A stretch of DNA of 64,000 nt from CAWBXL01 sp963837365 (GTDB lineage Bacteria > Acidobacteriota > Terriglobia > Terriglobales > Acidobacteriaceae): assembly GCA_963837365.1 (NCBI GenBank), contig CAWIMW010000001.1, positions 1 through 64,000 on the forward strand. The letters run 5' to 3'. The notes under the pieces are model-generated. The model saw only the letters and a program-made list of their open reading frames with translations, was not told the origin of the DNA and made no database searches. Positions 48,565 to 57,821 of this stretch are shown here, piece after piece. The translations under genes and the position numbers were made by a program. The stretch's first letter is position 1. Each line of letters starts with the position of its first letter.

Positions 48565-50958
48565 TTACTTTGCATGTCCGACGTATTCGGGGACGAAGGC
48601 ATAAGCGCCTATCTCCCAGCTCGAACCAAACCGTGTTTGATCAATACCCAGCAAGTCATACTTGAATTCATCGGATAGCGTTGCTCCCTGGTCCACAACC
48701 GGTGATGCCGGAGTAAGCCGCAGATCCATCGGTCCCGCGGTCGCGGCATCGGCATAGTAAGTTGTTCCGAAATTGTGTTGTGTGCCCAGTATGTAATTCA
48801 CCAACTGCGTGTTGGTCATGAGGGTCGCGCCGGAGGACTGTAAGGTGTCAATCATCAGGCCAACCTGATGCGGAGTCAGTTCATTCACGTGAAAGAAAAC
48901 TCCAAAGGGCACACCCCACACCGCCGATTTGAAGACCAAAGCACGGAAGCGGTTAGCAAACTGGGCGTCGGTCAAGTTCTGGTAGTTCGGCACCATCCCC
49001 TGGCTGAGGATGTTCTGCACGTTGATTCCAGTGGCCATCACGGTAGCCGCGTTGGGAGCAGGCTTCATTGATCCTGAGCCGCGCGCCCCCACATACCCTG
49101 TGGCGGCGGCAATGGCCTCGGTGGAGTCGTCCTCAAAGCTCCCCGGATAAACATAAACGCGGTTGTTGGGTAATCCGGTCAAGTTGGCGTTCATCCACGC
49201 CAGCGACCAGCCGAGTTCATCCGTCACCAACCGGGTCTTGTCGATTTGCAGCGTATAGCCAGCAGTCATGATGTCCTGCGAAGTGACGTCAGCCAAGTCC
49301 TGGCTGCGCACTGCCGTCTTCATGTTGGGATCTGCCGTAACCGCAAACACGCCGCGTTGATTTAAGGTGGCGATGATTCCGCCGAGGTCTTCGAGCCCTG
49401 ACGATGGCATGCCGGGTGCCGGAGCGGTCAAGTCCCAACTGACCTGGGCATTCGCGTCGCCGGGAGCATCGATCGTCAGATGTTTGCCCGAAATCGAGAG
49501 CGTTACGCTCGACGCATTCGTGCCCGTGTATTGCAGCGTAAATGCGTTGGGAAAGGTGAAGTACTGATGCGAAACAGAATGGCAGTCCACATCCCATCCT
49601 GCATCAATCCACGACTGAAAGGTGGGTACCAATTGCTGCGAGAGGTCATAGCCGGTGACAACAGCGATACTTAACGGTGCACCCTTCGCCTGAAATGTCG
49701 GCAGCAGCGCCTGGATGTATTGATGGGACCCATCAATCAAGCCGGGGTCGTCATAGGTCAGCGTGATCCGCGCCGGATAGCGCATGAAGCCGCGGATGTT
49801 CGGAGGCGTGTCCGCCGCCAGATTGTTTCCTCCATCGATCGGCGTGCCGATAACGTCGGTAGAAATCCCCGTCGCCAGATTGTTGGCGTAAAGATGACAG
49901 TGCGAATAGGTCACCGCGCCAGTGTTGTCCATAAGTCCGTAGGTGCGGTTGGCGAAGGCGCGGCAATTTTCCAACTCGGTGGCGGAAGCAGTTCCGTCAA
50001 AGCGGTAGCCCACGTAATTGCGGTGGGAATCCGTGTTGTAGATGTGAATGTCTCCCGGCGTACCCGATGGGTGTACATAAAATCCAACCGGGGTCGTGTT
50101 GTTGGGCACCTGACTGTCTGCCACCATGTTTGCCAGGATAAGGTGGTCGCTGCTTCCGAGCACCTGCACCCCGTAGGTGTCATACCAATCCATCTGTAAA
50201 TGCTGCGCGTGCACCCAGGTCGCGCTGTTGAGCTTGAGCATCGTACTGCCGCCGTTGGCCGGCAGTTTGGCGTTGCTGATTGCAATTGGCGCGACCACCC
50301 CGTAGTACGCGTCCGGTGTAGCCCCGCCCGTGCATGTGCAGTAAACGTAAAGGACCTGCGTGCCGGTGTCGAAAAACCAGTCGCGATCATGGGCAAGACC
50401 TGCGGTCGAACTCTGTTGATTCCCCCAGATGGTTCCGAACAGAACAAAATTCATCACTTCCATCGGCTGGTCCAGACAGCTATAGGTAAATCCGGCGGAC
50501 GGACACGGCACGCAATTTTGATCGGTAGGACAGTTGTCCCCGCCGGCTCCATCGTCATCGAACAACGGTTTCGATGGCCAAACGTTTCCCGTTGGAGATC
50601 CCCACGACCCCGCGATCGGGCGATAACCGGTAAGGCGCGGCGATTGCCCCGCTCCGGGAACCCCGATGGAACTATAGGAATCAATCACGATAGGATTCCC
50701 GCTGACGCCCGCGCTTGGCGCAGAAATAGTCAGCGTGCTGTTCCAAATACAGTCGCGACGTAACAAAATTCGATCGCCTGCGGCAAAGCCGGGGGTCAGG
50801 CTGAAGTTGCCGACCTTCAGCGGAGTCCTCCACGGATGACTGGCGTCGCCCACATTGCCATTTGAGCCTTGCAGGCAATCGACGTAATAATCCGTGGCCT
50901 GTGCGACTGGCACAAATAGAGCCACCGACAGGCAGACGAATAGGCAAATCTGCTTCAT
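48565..50958 (-). CDS. secreted parallel beta-helix and polysaccharide deacetylase-like fusion
   Basis: 797 residues. There is a clear signal peptide (MKQICLFVCLSVALFVPVAQA-type, cleaved about residue 21). A right-handed beta-helix region lies at about 40-390 (GVQVLGSSDHLILANMVADS, HLYANNLATGISTDVIGTPI). It is followed by a NodB-like domain (about 395-720): ITLTYDDPGLIDGSHQYIQA with the first Asp, and WDVDCHSVSHQYF with the HxxxH-like metal motif. A final beta-helix-like tail follows (SPVVDQGATL). NodB enzymes remove acetyl groups from polysaccharides. It starts a block with the fibre gene, upstream of terminase, in the phage operon. Virion proteins rarely carry signal peptides. Confidence 0.75.
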   Translation of the reverse strand: MKQICLFVCLSVALFVPVAQATDYYVDCLQGSNGNVGDASHPWRTPLKVGNFSLTPGFAAGDRILLRRDCIWNSTLTISAPSAGVSGNPIVIDSYSSIGVPGAGQSPRLTGYRPIAGSWGSPTGNVWPSKPLFDDDGAGGDNCPTDQNCVPCPSAGFTYSCLDQPMEVMNFVLFGTIWGNQQSSTAGLAHDRDWFFDTGTQVLYVYCTCTGGATPDAYYGVVAPIAISNAKLPANGGSTMLKLNSATWVHAQHLQMDWYDTYGVQVLGSSDHLILANMVADSQVPNNTTPVGFYVHPSGTPGDIHIYNTDSHRNYVGYRFDGTASATELENCRAFANRTYGLMDNTGAVTYSHCHLYANNLATGISTDVIGTPIDGGNNLAADTPPNIRGFMRYPARITLTYDDPGLIDGSHQYIQALLPTFQAKGAPLSIAVVTGYDLSQQLVPTFQSWIDAGWDVDCHSVSHQYFTFPNAFTLQYTGTNASSVTLSISGKHLTIDAPGDANAQVSWDLTAPAPGMPSSGLEDLGGIIATLNQRGVFAVTADPNMKTAVRSQDLADVTSQDIMTAGYTLQIDKTRLVTDELGWSLAWMNANLTGLPNNRVYVYPGSFEDDSTEAIAAATGYVGARGSGSMKPAPNAATVMATGINVQNILSQGMVPNYQNLTDAQFANRFRALVFKSAVWGVPFGVFFHVNELTPHQVGLMIDTLQSSGATLMTNTQLVNYILGTQHNFGTTYYADAATAGPMDLRLTPASPVVDQGATLSDEFKYDLLGIDQTRFGSSWEIGAYAFVPEYVGHAK

Positions 50959-51013
50959 GAGTTCATCCCAAGTTGTAGTGATTGGTGGAACGTTTAAGAA
51001 CTAGCTGCCATGA

Positions 51014-54000
51014 TCACTGGAACCCGAAAATCGGCGCGGTTGCCGTCCAGCTCCAGGCGTCAGCCGGGGCCGTGAAGTTGCTCAATGTTCCTGCGCTGCT
51101 GACGGTGACATCGGTATTGGTGATGTTGGTGATGGCGTTGGCGCTGGTTGCCGTCAACGTCGCGCAGCCCGAGGTCGCGCTGCACGTGATGGTTGCATAG
51201 TAGTCGCCCGGCGGTCCGGAACAACTGGAGACCAGGTTCAACTGATGCGCCCCCGTGCCGGTAAAGTTCGTCGCCGCCGTGGTGTTGCCAATGTGGCAAA
51301 CGATTGCGCCGGTACGGTCGGCCAGTCCCAGGTCATAGGTTGCGCCCGCCGTGTCTGCTGCTACGACCTTGTAGTTGATCTTGCTGAATGTCCACCAGTA
51401 GTCAATGTGCACGCCGAAGACTGTGGCTTTACCGGAGCTGGCAGAAAAACTAGCCGCTGACGTGCCAGAGGGGAAAGTCCACCACTTGCTCGGATAGGGC
51501 CCTGCCGCGACACCAGCGTCAGCAATCGCGCCCGATCCTGAGGCCTTGACCATGTTGCCGGAAACCAGAGTGCCGGTAGTGGGCAACGATGCCAGTGCGG
51601 TGCCGGAGTCGGCTGCGTTTCCGTTGGAATCGTAAGTGACGACGTGACCGTTTGTCGTGGTTCCGGTGGAGAGCTGAACTTTGCTCCCAGTGCCTTGCAC
51701 GGCCGACAAAGTCGTGCCTGCCAGCACAATGCTGGTCTGAAAATACCCGGTCCGTACGCGGTGAGTCGCATCGCCCAGGTCGTAGGCATTGTCCGCATCC
51801 GGCCCGAACCAGAATGGACTCAGGGGCGATAACCGCCACCGCACCGAGCTGCCAGTCCCCAGCGCAATTCCGTGCACCGATCCGCCGGACGAGCCCGCCT
51901 CACCCTTGAGCAGATAATTTCCGCTCACCGTGTCGTAGGAAATCCCCAGCCGTTCAAAGTCCGTACTGCTGTTGTAGTTGCCGTAGAGGTTAAAGAATTG
52001 ACGGTTGGCTCCGTTTCTCTCCTCCAGAGTGTTGCTGTCAGGGTTGAAAAGGTTCACCAGGCCCAACTGAATGGCCTGCCCGTTGTTGCTGATCACCTTG
52101 GGGCAGTGGCAGGTGGTATCGAACCAGAAGATGCCAAAGTTTGAAATGCCGGTGGGCGGCGTGGTCTCGGCCAGCTGAATGATGTCGGGAGTGCTGCAAT
52201 TGGCATTGCCATTGGCTTGAATTCCGGTGGCAAAACTGCCGTTGCACTGGATCGGTGTGGAGGCCAGTTGAGTTGAGGTATTGGCATTGGAAACATTCCC
52301 GTTGACGTCCAGCTTGGCGACTTCGAATACGGAGCCGCCGTTTTCGGAAACCTGTAACTTCCCGCTTGCTCCAAACCCTAGCTTGGATTTGTTCGCGCCC
52401 GCCGCGGTCATGGTTCCGAACGCGCCCTCCAGCGTCCACGGACCAGTAGTCTGCACTGATCCCGCCAACGTCAGCCCGGAGTCCATCTGCACGTTGGTCT
52501 TGAATTCCTTGAGCGTTGAGGTGAGACGTTCCAGCCAACTGCTTCCGTTGCCAACATTCCCTATGTAGTTCGACAGTGACTTCGGCGCGCCAAAGCTGAT
52601 GCCAACCTGGGCCGGGTCTCCATTGGCCTGGTCATAGCCGATGAAAGCATCATTCGCATCATTGGTCGGACGATTGTTAGAGGTGGCGATGGTCTTCTGA
52701 AAGTTTGCATCCGACAGGGTCATGATGTGTCCGGGCCCGGTTCCGAGACTGGCGAAATTCAACCGCCCTTTGAGATTAAGTTGTCCGCCGCCATCCGCAT
52801 TGGGCTTGGCCATGAGAAGAAAACTGCCCTGTTCGTGGAAAAATGAAGGTACGTCAGCGCTATAACAACTGAGCCAGGTCGGTGTCCATTTGTCAGAAGG
52901 GCCGCAACGGTTCGCCACAACCGACGGCGCCACCGTCCCCAGCACCGAAACGATGCTGTCAAACGCGTTGCCCAGGTACGCGACCGCGGGGGCAGAAGGA
53001 CTGCTGGAGTCGCTATTTGCTCCCAGAACCAAGGCTGCCGGCCAGAAGTCGAGCATGGGAAAATATGCAGGTAATGCAACCGTATAAGACTGCAAAGCAG
53101 CTTGGGTATCCGTGAAGGTGCAAACCCCATTCGTGCACGCGGATGTGCGGCTCACAGCGGTTGCCACGGCGTAGTTCCCCGTTCCGAAAGGTGCCTGATT
53201 GCGCGTGCCCGATACAACCCCAACCCGCAGCAGGTCAAAACTGTTCGCTCCGGCAATATCCGGTGTCGTGACCGTAATATCTCCAGAGCCATTGGTTAGA
53301 GCATTTCCCGCATACAAAGGATTTGAGCTTCCCAGGGTGGCATGGTGGGCGACGATGTAGTAGCGATAGTCCGTGGTTCCAGTATTGGCGAAGAGGGGAA
53401 CTTTCCCGGCAGGCCCAGCGCCACCCTGGATGCGTACGCCGGTGGTGCCCGATCCCTGGGCGATAACTCCGGCTTCCCCAATGTTGCCTAGCGGGTTGGT
53501 GCAATTGCCTACTTCTTCGTAAACATTATCGAGAGAAAAACCACCAAAGCCGCCGCGCCGCGTGCCCGCGCGCACCCCATATTGTGCGTACCCTTGAATG
53601 ACGCTATCTGAAATGCGGAGCGTGTTGCCGCTCTGCCAGTCGACGCCGTTTCCCGCGCAACTCAGAGATAGATTGAGGTTCTTAAGCCAGCCAACGGCCG
53701 AGAAGGTGTTGAAGGGCCCAGGAGCATAGATCACGGGATTGCAGACGGTTGCATCACAACGGACCCCGGTGCCGCCCAGGCTGGTGCTTAACCCGTCAAG
53801 TAGAAATGCCTGATCGTCATCAACTTGTACCATTGTGCCGAAGGTGCCACCTGACAAAGCGACTCGGGTAGCCACATTGAAGAGCCGGGTCTTTTGCGCG
53901 TTCACTTCAATGAATGGGGCCTGCCCATTAGCGATGGTCGGCCGTCCGCGCGGGCTGATCAGGGTAATGTCAGTGAACAAAATAGAGTTCGACGGATCGC

Positions 54001-55456
54001 CAACAAAGATGCAGGTGTCAACCAGTTGGCACTCCACAATGGACCCCGAAAAATCCACTGTGACATTAGAAGCGCGAATGGACACACGTCCGAATACCTT
54101 GAATTCACCCGGTGGCACGATTACCTTACCTGCCTGGGAAGTTCCGGTGGGGTTCGTCGGGACGTATCGAGCGGCGATCAATGCCTCTTGCAAGCCACCG
54201 GAAGCGCTGGAGATGGTATATCCGGCAGGATGTGCATTGAGTGTCGTGAATTGTAGTGTTCCCGATGCTCCATTTCCGCTGCAAGTCCCCCCCGTCACCT
54301 GGACCGCTTCAAACGTTCCAGTTCCCGAGATGTACACGTAGTACTGTGGTTCTGATGCTTTTACCCCTGCGGGACATGCAGACAGGGTCACGGTTTTTGC
54401 ACCCGGCGTACTCAGGTCTGCGGTTGGAGATTGGGACCAGGAAAAATCCACGGCATACTTGACTGCCTGCATACCGGCGGTGACGCCGCCACCGGCTTTC
54501 GGTTTGTACTTTCCGCTGGTGGCGTCGTAGGTTATGACCTGATTGTCGCTCGGAGCCACCGTATCGACGGGAACACTTTGGATGGAGATCGCATCGCTGC
54601 TCGAACCGCAGGCTCCCCAGGTGGAGTTCCCTTTCAAACAAGTCGTGTTATCGGTTGTTCCACTGCCTAGTTCTGCTGGAGGTACGACTCCACTGGCCAA
54701 ATTAGCCTTGCCCGCCAATCCCGCATCCACATAGTGGCGGTTGGCTGCCTGGTTCGAAGCGGTGGGGTCTGAGCTGAGTTGCAGTGGACCTGTCATTACA
54801 TCCCCTGACTTGCTGACAAAGGCCCCACTGCCCACTCCAGCGAGCGCAGTGTCTACGTACTCCTTGTTGACGGCATCGGTGGCCTGCACCGGAGTCGGCA
54901 CGCTTGGCGCGGTGGAAAATTCTTTTACCCCGGTGATCGTTTCACTCCCTGATTTGTGCACGACGGCTGCATCACTCGCCTTATTGGATACGGATGTGTC
55001 CACGTATTGCTTCGAAGCCAACGAGGTTGCCGCACCGCCAGAACCCAGTGTGGTTCGAATTCCCGCCAGAGTTGCAGGAGAACTGGTGGGCACGACCCAG
55101 TATTCTGTTTTTACGGTTCCGTCACTCAGTTGATAAACGACGGTGTAGACCGTATTGGCAGGTGTCGCGCCGATATTCGGAACCAGCGCCACAGACAATG
55201 CACCGCCACTTCCTAACGTCACACTTTTGGTTCCCCCGGCGATTGCATCTCCGTTCGCGGTGGTAAAGGCCGGCCAGGAAATCAGCAGGGTCCCCGCTGC
55301 CGGGGTGCCGTCCGCCCGAAAGACCGTGTCGCTCACGGTGGTAGTGGGAGGCGTTTGAGCTTGCAGGGCCACGCACATCATGGCCAGCGACATAAGCCAG
55401 GAAATACGTCTCCACCGCGAGGTGCGCATCTCCACTGTGAGTTCTCGGTTTTGCAT
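51014..55456 (-). CDS. very large secreted tail-fibre-like protein
   Basis: About 1480 residues. The ATG at 55456 has GGGAGAG before it and leads into a signal peptide (ISWLMSLAMMCVALQAQTPP). Repeated segments such as QATDAVNKEYVDTALAGVGS and ASNQAANRHYVDAGLAGKAN are the KxYVD spacers of tail fibres. A pectate-lyase-like helix (VIVPPGEFKVFGRVSIRASN) lies near 460-520. Distal repeats are followed by a C-terminal beta-sandwich-like end. The secretion signal is unexpected for a cytoplasmically assembled phage fibre. The frame is open further upstream to 55594 but without a good start. It is either a phage fibre adapted for export or a host surface adhesin that shares fibre repeats. Confidence 0.75.
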   Translation of the reverse strand: MQNRELTVEMRTSRWRRISWLMSLAMMCVALQAQTPPTTTVSDTVFRADGTPAAGTLLISWPAFTTANGDAIAGGTKSVTLGSGGALSVALVPNIGATPANTVYTVVYQLSDGTVKTEYWVVPTSSPATLAGIRTTLGSGGAATSLASKQYVDTSVSNKASDAAVVHKSGSETITGVKEFSTAPSVPTPVQATDAVNKEYVDTALAGVGSGAFVSKSGDVMTGPLQLSSDPTASNQAANRHYVDAGLAGKANLASGVVPPAELGSGTTDNTTCLKGNSTWGACGSSSDAISIQSVPVDTVAPSDNQVITYDATSGKYKPKAGGGVTAGMQAVKYAVDFSWSQSPTADLSTPGAKTVTLSACPAGVKASEPQYYVYISGTGTFEAVQVTGGTCSGNGASGTLQFTTLNAHPAGYTISSASGGLQEALIAARYVPTNPTGTSQAGKVIVPPGEFKVFGRVSIRASNVTVDFSGSIVECQLVDTCIFVGDPSNSILFTDITLISPRGRPTIANGQAPFIEVNAQKTRLFNVATRVALSGGTFGTMVQVDDDQAFLLDGLSTSLGGTGVRCDATVCNPVIYAPGPFNTFSAVGWLKNLNLSLSCAGNGVDWQSGNTLRISDSVIQGYAQYGVRAGTRRGGFGGFSLDNVYEEVGNCTNPLGNIGEAGVIAQGSGTTGVRIQGGAGPAGKVPLFANTGTTDYRYYIVAHHATLGSSNPLYAGNALTNGSGDITVTTPDIAGANSFDLLRVGVVSGTRNQAPFGTGNYAVATAVSRTSACTNGVCTFTDTQAALQSYTVALPAYFPMLDFWPAALVLGANSDSSSPSAPAVAYLGNAFDSIVSVLGTVAPSVVANRCGPSDKWTPTWLSCYSADVPSFFHEQGSFLLMAKPNADGGGQLNLKGRLNFASLGTGPGHIMTLSDANFQKTIATSNNRPTNDANDAFIGYDQANGDPAQVGISFGAPKSLSNYIGNVGNGSSWLERLTSTLKEFKTNVQMDSGLTLAGSVQTTGPWTLEGAFGTMTAAGANKSKLGFGASGKLQVSENGGSVFEVAKLDVNGNVSNANTSTQLASTPIQCNGSFATGIQANGNANCSTPDIIQLAETTPPTGISNFGIFWFDTTCHCPKVISNNGQAIQLGLVNLFNPDSNTLEERNGANRQFFNLYGNYNSSTDFERLGISYDTVSGNYLLKGEAGSSGGSVHGIALGTGSSVRWRLSPLSPFWFGPDADNAYDLGDATHRVRTGYFQTSIVLAGTTLSAVQGTGSKVQLSTGTTTNGHVVTYDSNGNAADSGTALASLPTTGTLVSGNMVKASGSGAIADAGVAAGPYPSKWWTFPSGTSAASFSASSGKATVFGVHIDYWWTFSKINYKVVAADTAGATYDLGLADRTGAIVCHIGNTTAATNFTGTGAHQLNLVSSCSGPPGDYYATITCSATSGCATLTATSANAITNITNTDVTVSSAGTLSNFTAPADAWSWTATAPIFGFQ

Positions 55457-55633
55457 CGCAGATTTCTCTCCCGCAAGTTTCATGTCAATCGTCCTTGGCA
55501 TTTTTGGCACAAAAGTCCACTCCAGCCCCGATCGGGCCGGGCGGCGATAGGTCCCACTATTGTCGATCTTGATAGTTACAGATGCTTGTACCAACCGGGC
55601 TGTTGGTGACTAAGTCGGTGCAGATAAGGCAGG

Positions 55634-56077
55634 CTAAACTTCTACGTGTTCCAGGAATCTTTCTACGCTCTCAACATAAACCTCGGCGAAGTCCGCAACC
55701 GGACGCTTGCCTTCGATCAACTGCATCGCTTCGTGCAATTTCCCGCCCAGCGAACACAGCACCGCCAATGTCATCATAGGCGCCCGGTGAACTCCAGCCG
55801 CACAATGAATAAACACCTTGCTGTCTTCCTGGTCGAGCGCTTCCTGAACAAATTCAACCCCGCGTTGAAAGACCTCAGGAGGCTTAGGCTGGAAGTCATC
55901 ATCCACCGGGTTCCAAAGCACTCTCAAATCATGTGGCTCGGCCAGGGCCGTGTCGTCAAATTCAGACTGCATGTCCACGATGTGCGTGACACCGGCACGC
56001 GCGACCTCCGCCATGTTTTCAGCGTTCCATATCCCGCCACCGACCGCGATGCGGTCGGTCACCCAAGTCATATCCAT
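55634..56077 (-). CDS. dual-specificity protein phosphatase-like protein
   Basis: 147 residues with the cysteine phosphatase loop HCAAGVHRAP (C..... R, near residue 92) and the upstream general-acid Asp (WNPVDDDFQP, near 57). This matches atypical dual-specificity phosphatases that dephosphorylate proteins or small phosphorylated molecules. In the phage island it is a cargo or control gene; the neighbours are the fibre gene and a small early gene. The substrate is unknown. Confidence 0.85.
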   Translation of the reverse strand: MDMTWVTDRIAVGGGIWNAENMAEVARAGVTHIVDMQSEFDDTALAEPHDLRVLWNPVDDDFQPKPPEVFQRGVEFVQEALDQEDSKVFIHCAAGVHRAPMMTLAVLCSLGGKLHEAMQLIEGKRPVADFAEVYVESVERFLEHVEV

Positions 56078-56149
56078 TCCGGAGTCCAGGTATTTCCTGG
56101 TCGCGCGCCGCGACCGTAATTGTATTCTACGGTATCGTCTGCGAATGGC

Positions 56150-56485
56150 TTAGCTCTCGGCAGAATCTTTCGTAACTGTGCGCTCCGTACTCGGCAGCCC
56201 AGGAAGTCCAAGGGCGTGCAATAAAGTCGGGGCCAAGGCATTCTGCTGTTGTGCCTGGTCTTGCACCTCGGCTGGGAATAAGCCCACTGCCTCAAACAAA
56301 TATTTTAACGCCGCGTATTGCCCGTTGTTTACCGCGTCAATGGTGGATTCCACCATGTGAAGGGCTTGCTGCCCCACGCGGTTCTTGATCTGCTGCCGCA
56401 GGTCCGCAAAGTCAATGTCGGTAGCGATAGTGCTCGGCTCCGCGGTTAGCGCGAGCCTATTTCTTGAAACGTGAGGTTTTTTCAT
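56150..56485 (-). CDS. small helical protein, early island gene
   Basis: About 111 residues: a basic start (MKKPHVSRNRLAL) and helical body (FADLRQQIKNRVGQQALHMV, STIDAVNNGQYAALKYLFEA). Such a plan could suit a small terminase subunit or DNA-binding protein, but I cannot assign it. It is preceded by a promoter at 56577-56569 and a terminator in its leader at 56533-56498. I take ATG 56485, because the longer frame from 56542 would translate the terminator hairpin. Confidence 0.6.
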   Translation of the reverse strand: MKKPHVSRNRLALTAEPSTIATDIDFADLRQQIKNRVGQQALHMVESTIDAVNNGQYAALKYLFEAVGLFPAEVQDQAQQQNALAPTLLHALGLPGLPSTERTVTKDSAES

Positions 56486-56497
56486 GGAAAGTTGGCG

Positions 56498-56533
56498 GCA
56501 AAAAGCTGAAGGGCGCAACCCGTGGGTGCGCCC
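56498..56533 (-). terminator. intrinsic terminator in the leader of the leftward island operon
   Basis: GGGCGCA (56533-56527) and TGCGCCC (56517-56511) pair around an ACCCGTGGG-type loop, followed on the minus strand by TTCAGCTTTTTG. It lies between an extended -10 promoter and the first start codon. Confidence 0.7.
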
Positions 56534-56568
56534 TTCTGTCAAAGTTTCTTATTTAACTTTATAAATAC

Positions 56569-56577
56569 ATTATAGCA
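56569..56577 (-). promoter_or_regulatory. extended -10 promoter, leftward
   Basis: TGCTATAAT on the minus strand is a perfect extended -10 element in a locally AT-rich segment. Transcription would start near 56562 and meet the terminator about 30-60 bases later. Confidence 0.6.
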
Positions 56578-56614
56578 CACTTCATAGGGAAATTGGGACA
56601 TGACTTCCAACTTT

Positions 56615-57169
56615 TTATTTTGCTTCTTCTGAATCACTTACAAGGATTTCGTCGTTTTTCCCCTCTTGACAAGATTTTTCTGCTCGCGGTTCCGTTTTGG
56701 GAAGGCGCTGCAAAAGACCGCCTTCTAGAAAAAAGGTGCTCAATTTGTCCAGCGCTTCGACAAATCGGCGGCCCACCGTCCTGCGCCAGCACCGCAAAAT
56801 CATCGAGGCTTCGTCGTGAGTATGGTCCTGCATTACGATGGTCGCAATCAACTGCTGCTCGAAATGATCCAATTGGTCCAGGCTGCGCTCCACGTCGTGC
56901 ACAAAAATCACCGCATCTTCGAAGGTGCCGACGCGATGGCGCGACACCCGCGTGCGGAAGATTTCTCGACCCAACAAGGAAGGTAAACGCCCAACCTCAA
57001 CCGACATGCGCATGTACTTTTTCAATAAGCAAATCGTCTTTTGCCGATAGAGCCAAAGATCCGGGTTGTATGGGTGCGTATCCACCACCGCATCCAGAGA
57101 CTCCGGAGGCCAATGAGTTTGTACGTTGGCTGGACCAATGTGCGGTAGAGGATTGTCGACGGCACTCAT
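56615..57169 (-). CDS. sigma-like or ArpU-type late transcription regulator
   Basis: 184 residues. The C-terminal half (DQLDHFEQQLIATIVMQDHT, then DEASMILRCWRRTVGRRFVE) matches the spacing of a sigma region 4-like helix-turn-helix, as in late phage regulators. The N-terminal half includes a Tyr/Arg-rich helix (YRQKTICLLKKYMRMSVEVG). It starts at the stop of the upstream gene (ATGA). Such a protein could activate the late promoter at 56577 directly downstream. Confidence 0.6.
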   Translation of the reverse strand: MSAVDNPLPHIGPANVQTHWPPESLDAVVDTHPYNPDLWLYRQKTICLLKKYMRMSVEVGRLPSLLGREIFRTRVSRHRVGTFEDAVIFVHDVERSLDQLDHFEQQLIATIVMQDHTHDEASMILRCWRRTVGRRFVEALDKLSTFFLEGGLLQRLPKTEPRAEKSCQEGKNDEILVSDSEEAK

Positions 57170-57402
57170 GCATGGCCTCCCTTCAGAAACAGCGGAGATA
57201 CAGTAGTGTGCTGGCCCTTGATGTCACGAACGGGCAGGCGGGGCGGACGTTTCGATCTGCGCACAACCACCACCTCGGACAGGGCCGCAGCGCATGATGC
57301 GCAATAGGCATCTTGTGTTCCCAGTACGCGCAGCCATAACCCGCCGCAGCGCTCACAATATTTCAGTTCCAATTGCAGTACTTCGGCTTCCTCCGGTTCC
57401 AT
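57166..57402 (-). CDS. small zinc-ribbon protein
   Basis: 78 residues. CERCGG near residue 16 and CASCAAA near 34 (C..C...C..C) form one zinc ribbon, followed by a basic segment (VVVRRSKRPPRLPVRD). I take ATG 57402, which has GGAGGGAA before it; the frame also opens at 57459. Coupled by 4-base overlap to the sigma-like gene. Confidence 0.7.
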   Translation of the reverse strand: MEPEEAEVLQLELKYCERCGGLWLRVLGTQDAYCASCAAALSEVVVVRRSKRPPRLPVRDIKGQHTTVSPLFLKGGHA

Positions 57403-57473
57403 GATTCCCTCCACAGTAAGAAATTTGTTTCCATGGCCACTTTCCAAAAAACCGTGCAATCACTCTCGTTCGG

Positions 57474-57513
57474 CAAAAAAAAAGCCCTGTGCCGATGACT
57501 TCGGCTCAGGGCT
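57474..57513 (-). terminator. intrinsic terminator after the first leftward gene
   Basis: AGCCCTG (57513-57507) and CAGGGCT (57489-57483) enclose a second inner stem GCCGAAG..., followed on the minus strand by nine T residues. It separates the first early gene from the zinc-ribbon gene. Confidence 0.8.
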
Positions 57514-57602
57514 CGTTTCTCTTACGATGACCTGGTTGTGAGTATGAAGTTAGGCGCTATGAATTTGGAAAGGAACGTCCAAATTTGGCAGAGCGCCTGT
57601 GT

Positions 57603-57821
57603 CTAGATGTTTGCTGGTTCACGCTGACGAAAGTAACCCTCCTCGTATCCGGACTTCAGGACCCGTCCATTCTGGATCACTACGCTTACCCGGCCAGTGA
57701 AATGGAGCGACTGCAATAATCTTTCCATGGCTGGGGAAAGCACTTCCGCAGAGCGCACCTTGCGGCGGAACTCTACGAAACCGACTTCCTCGCTTGCCTT
57801 CGGTAAATCCAACATATGCAT
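57603..57821 (-). CDS. small protein opposite the repressor
   Basis: 72 residues (MHMLDLPKASEEVGFVEFRR start), charged, ending VVIQNGRVLKSGYEEGYFRQ. Unrecognised. It is the first leftward gene, divergent from the repressor across 152 bases, the position usually held by a Cro-like or early regulatory gene, and has its own terminator. No helix-turn-helix is evident. Confidence 0.55.
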   Translation of the reverse strand: MHMLDLPKASEEVGFVEFRRKVRSAEVLSPAMERLLQSLHFTGRVSVVIQNGRVLKSGYEEGYFRQREPANI

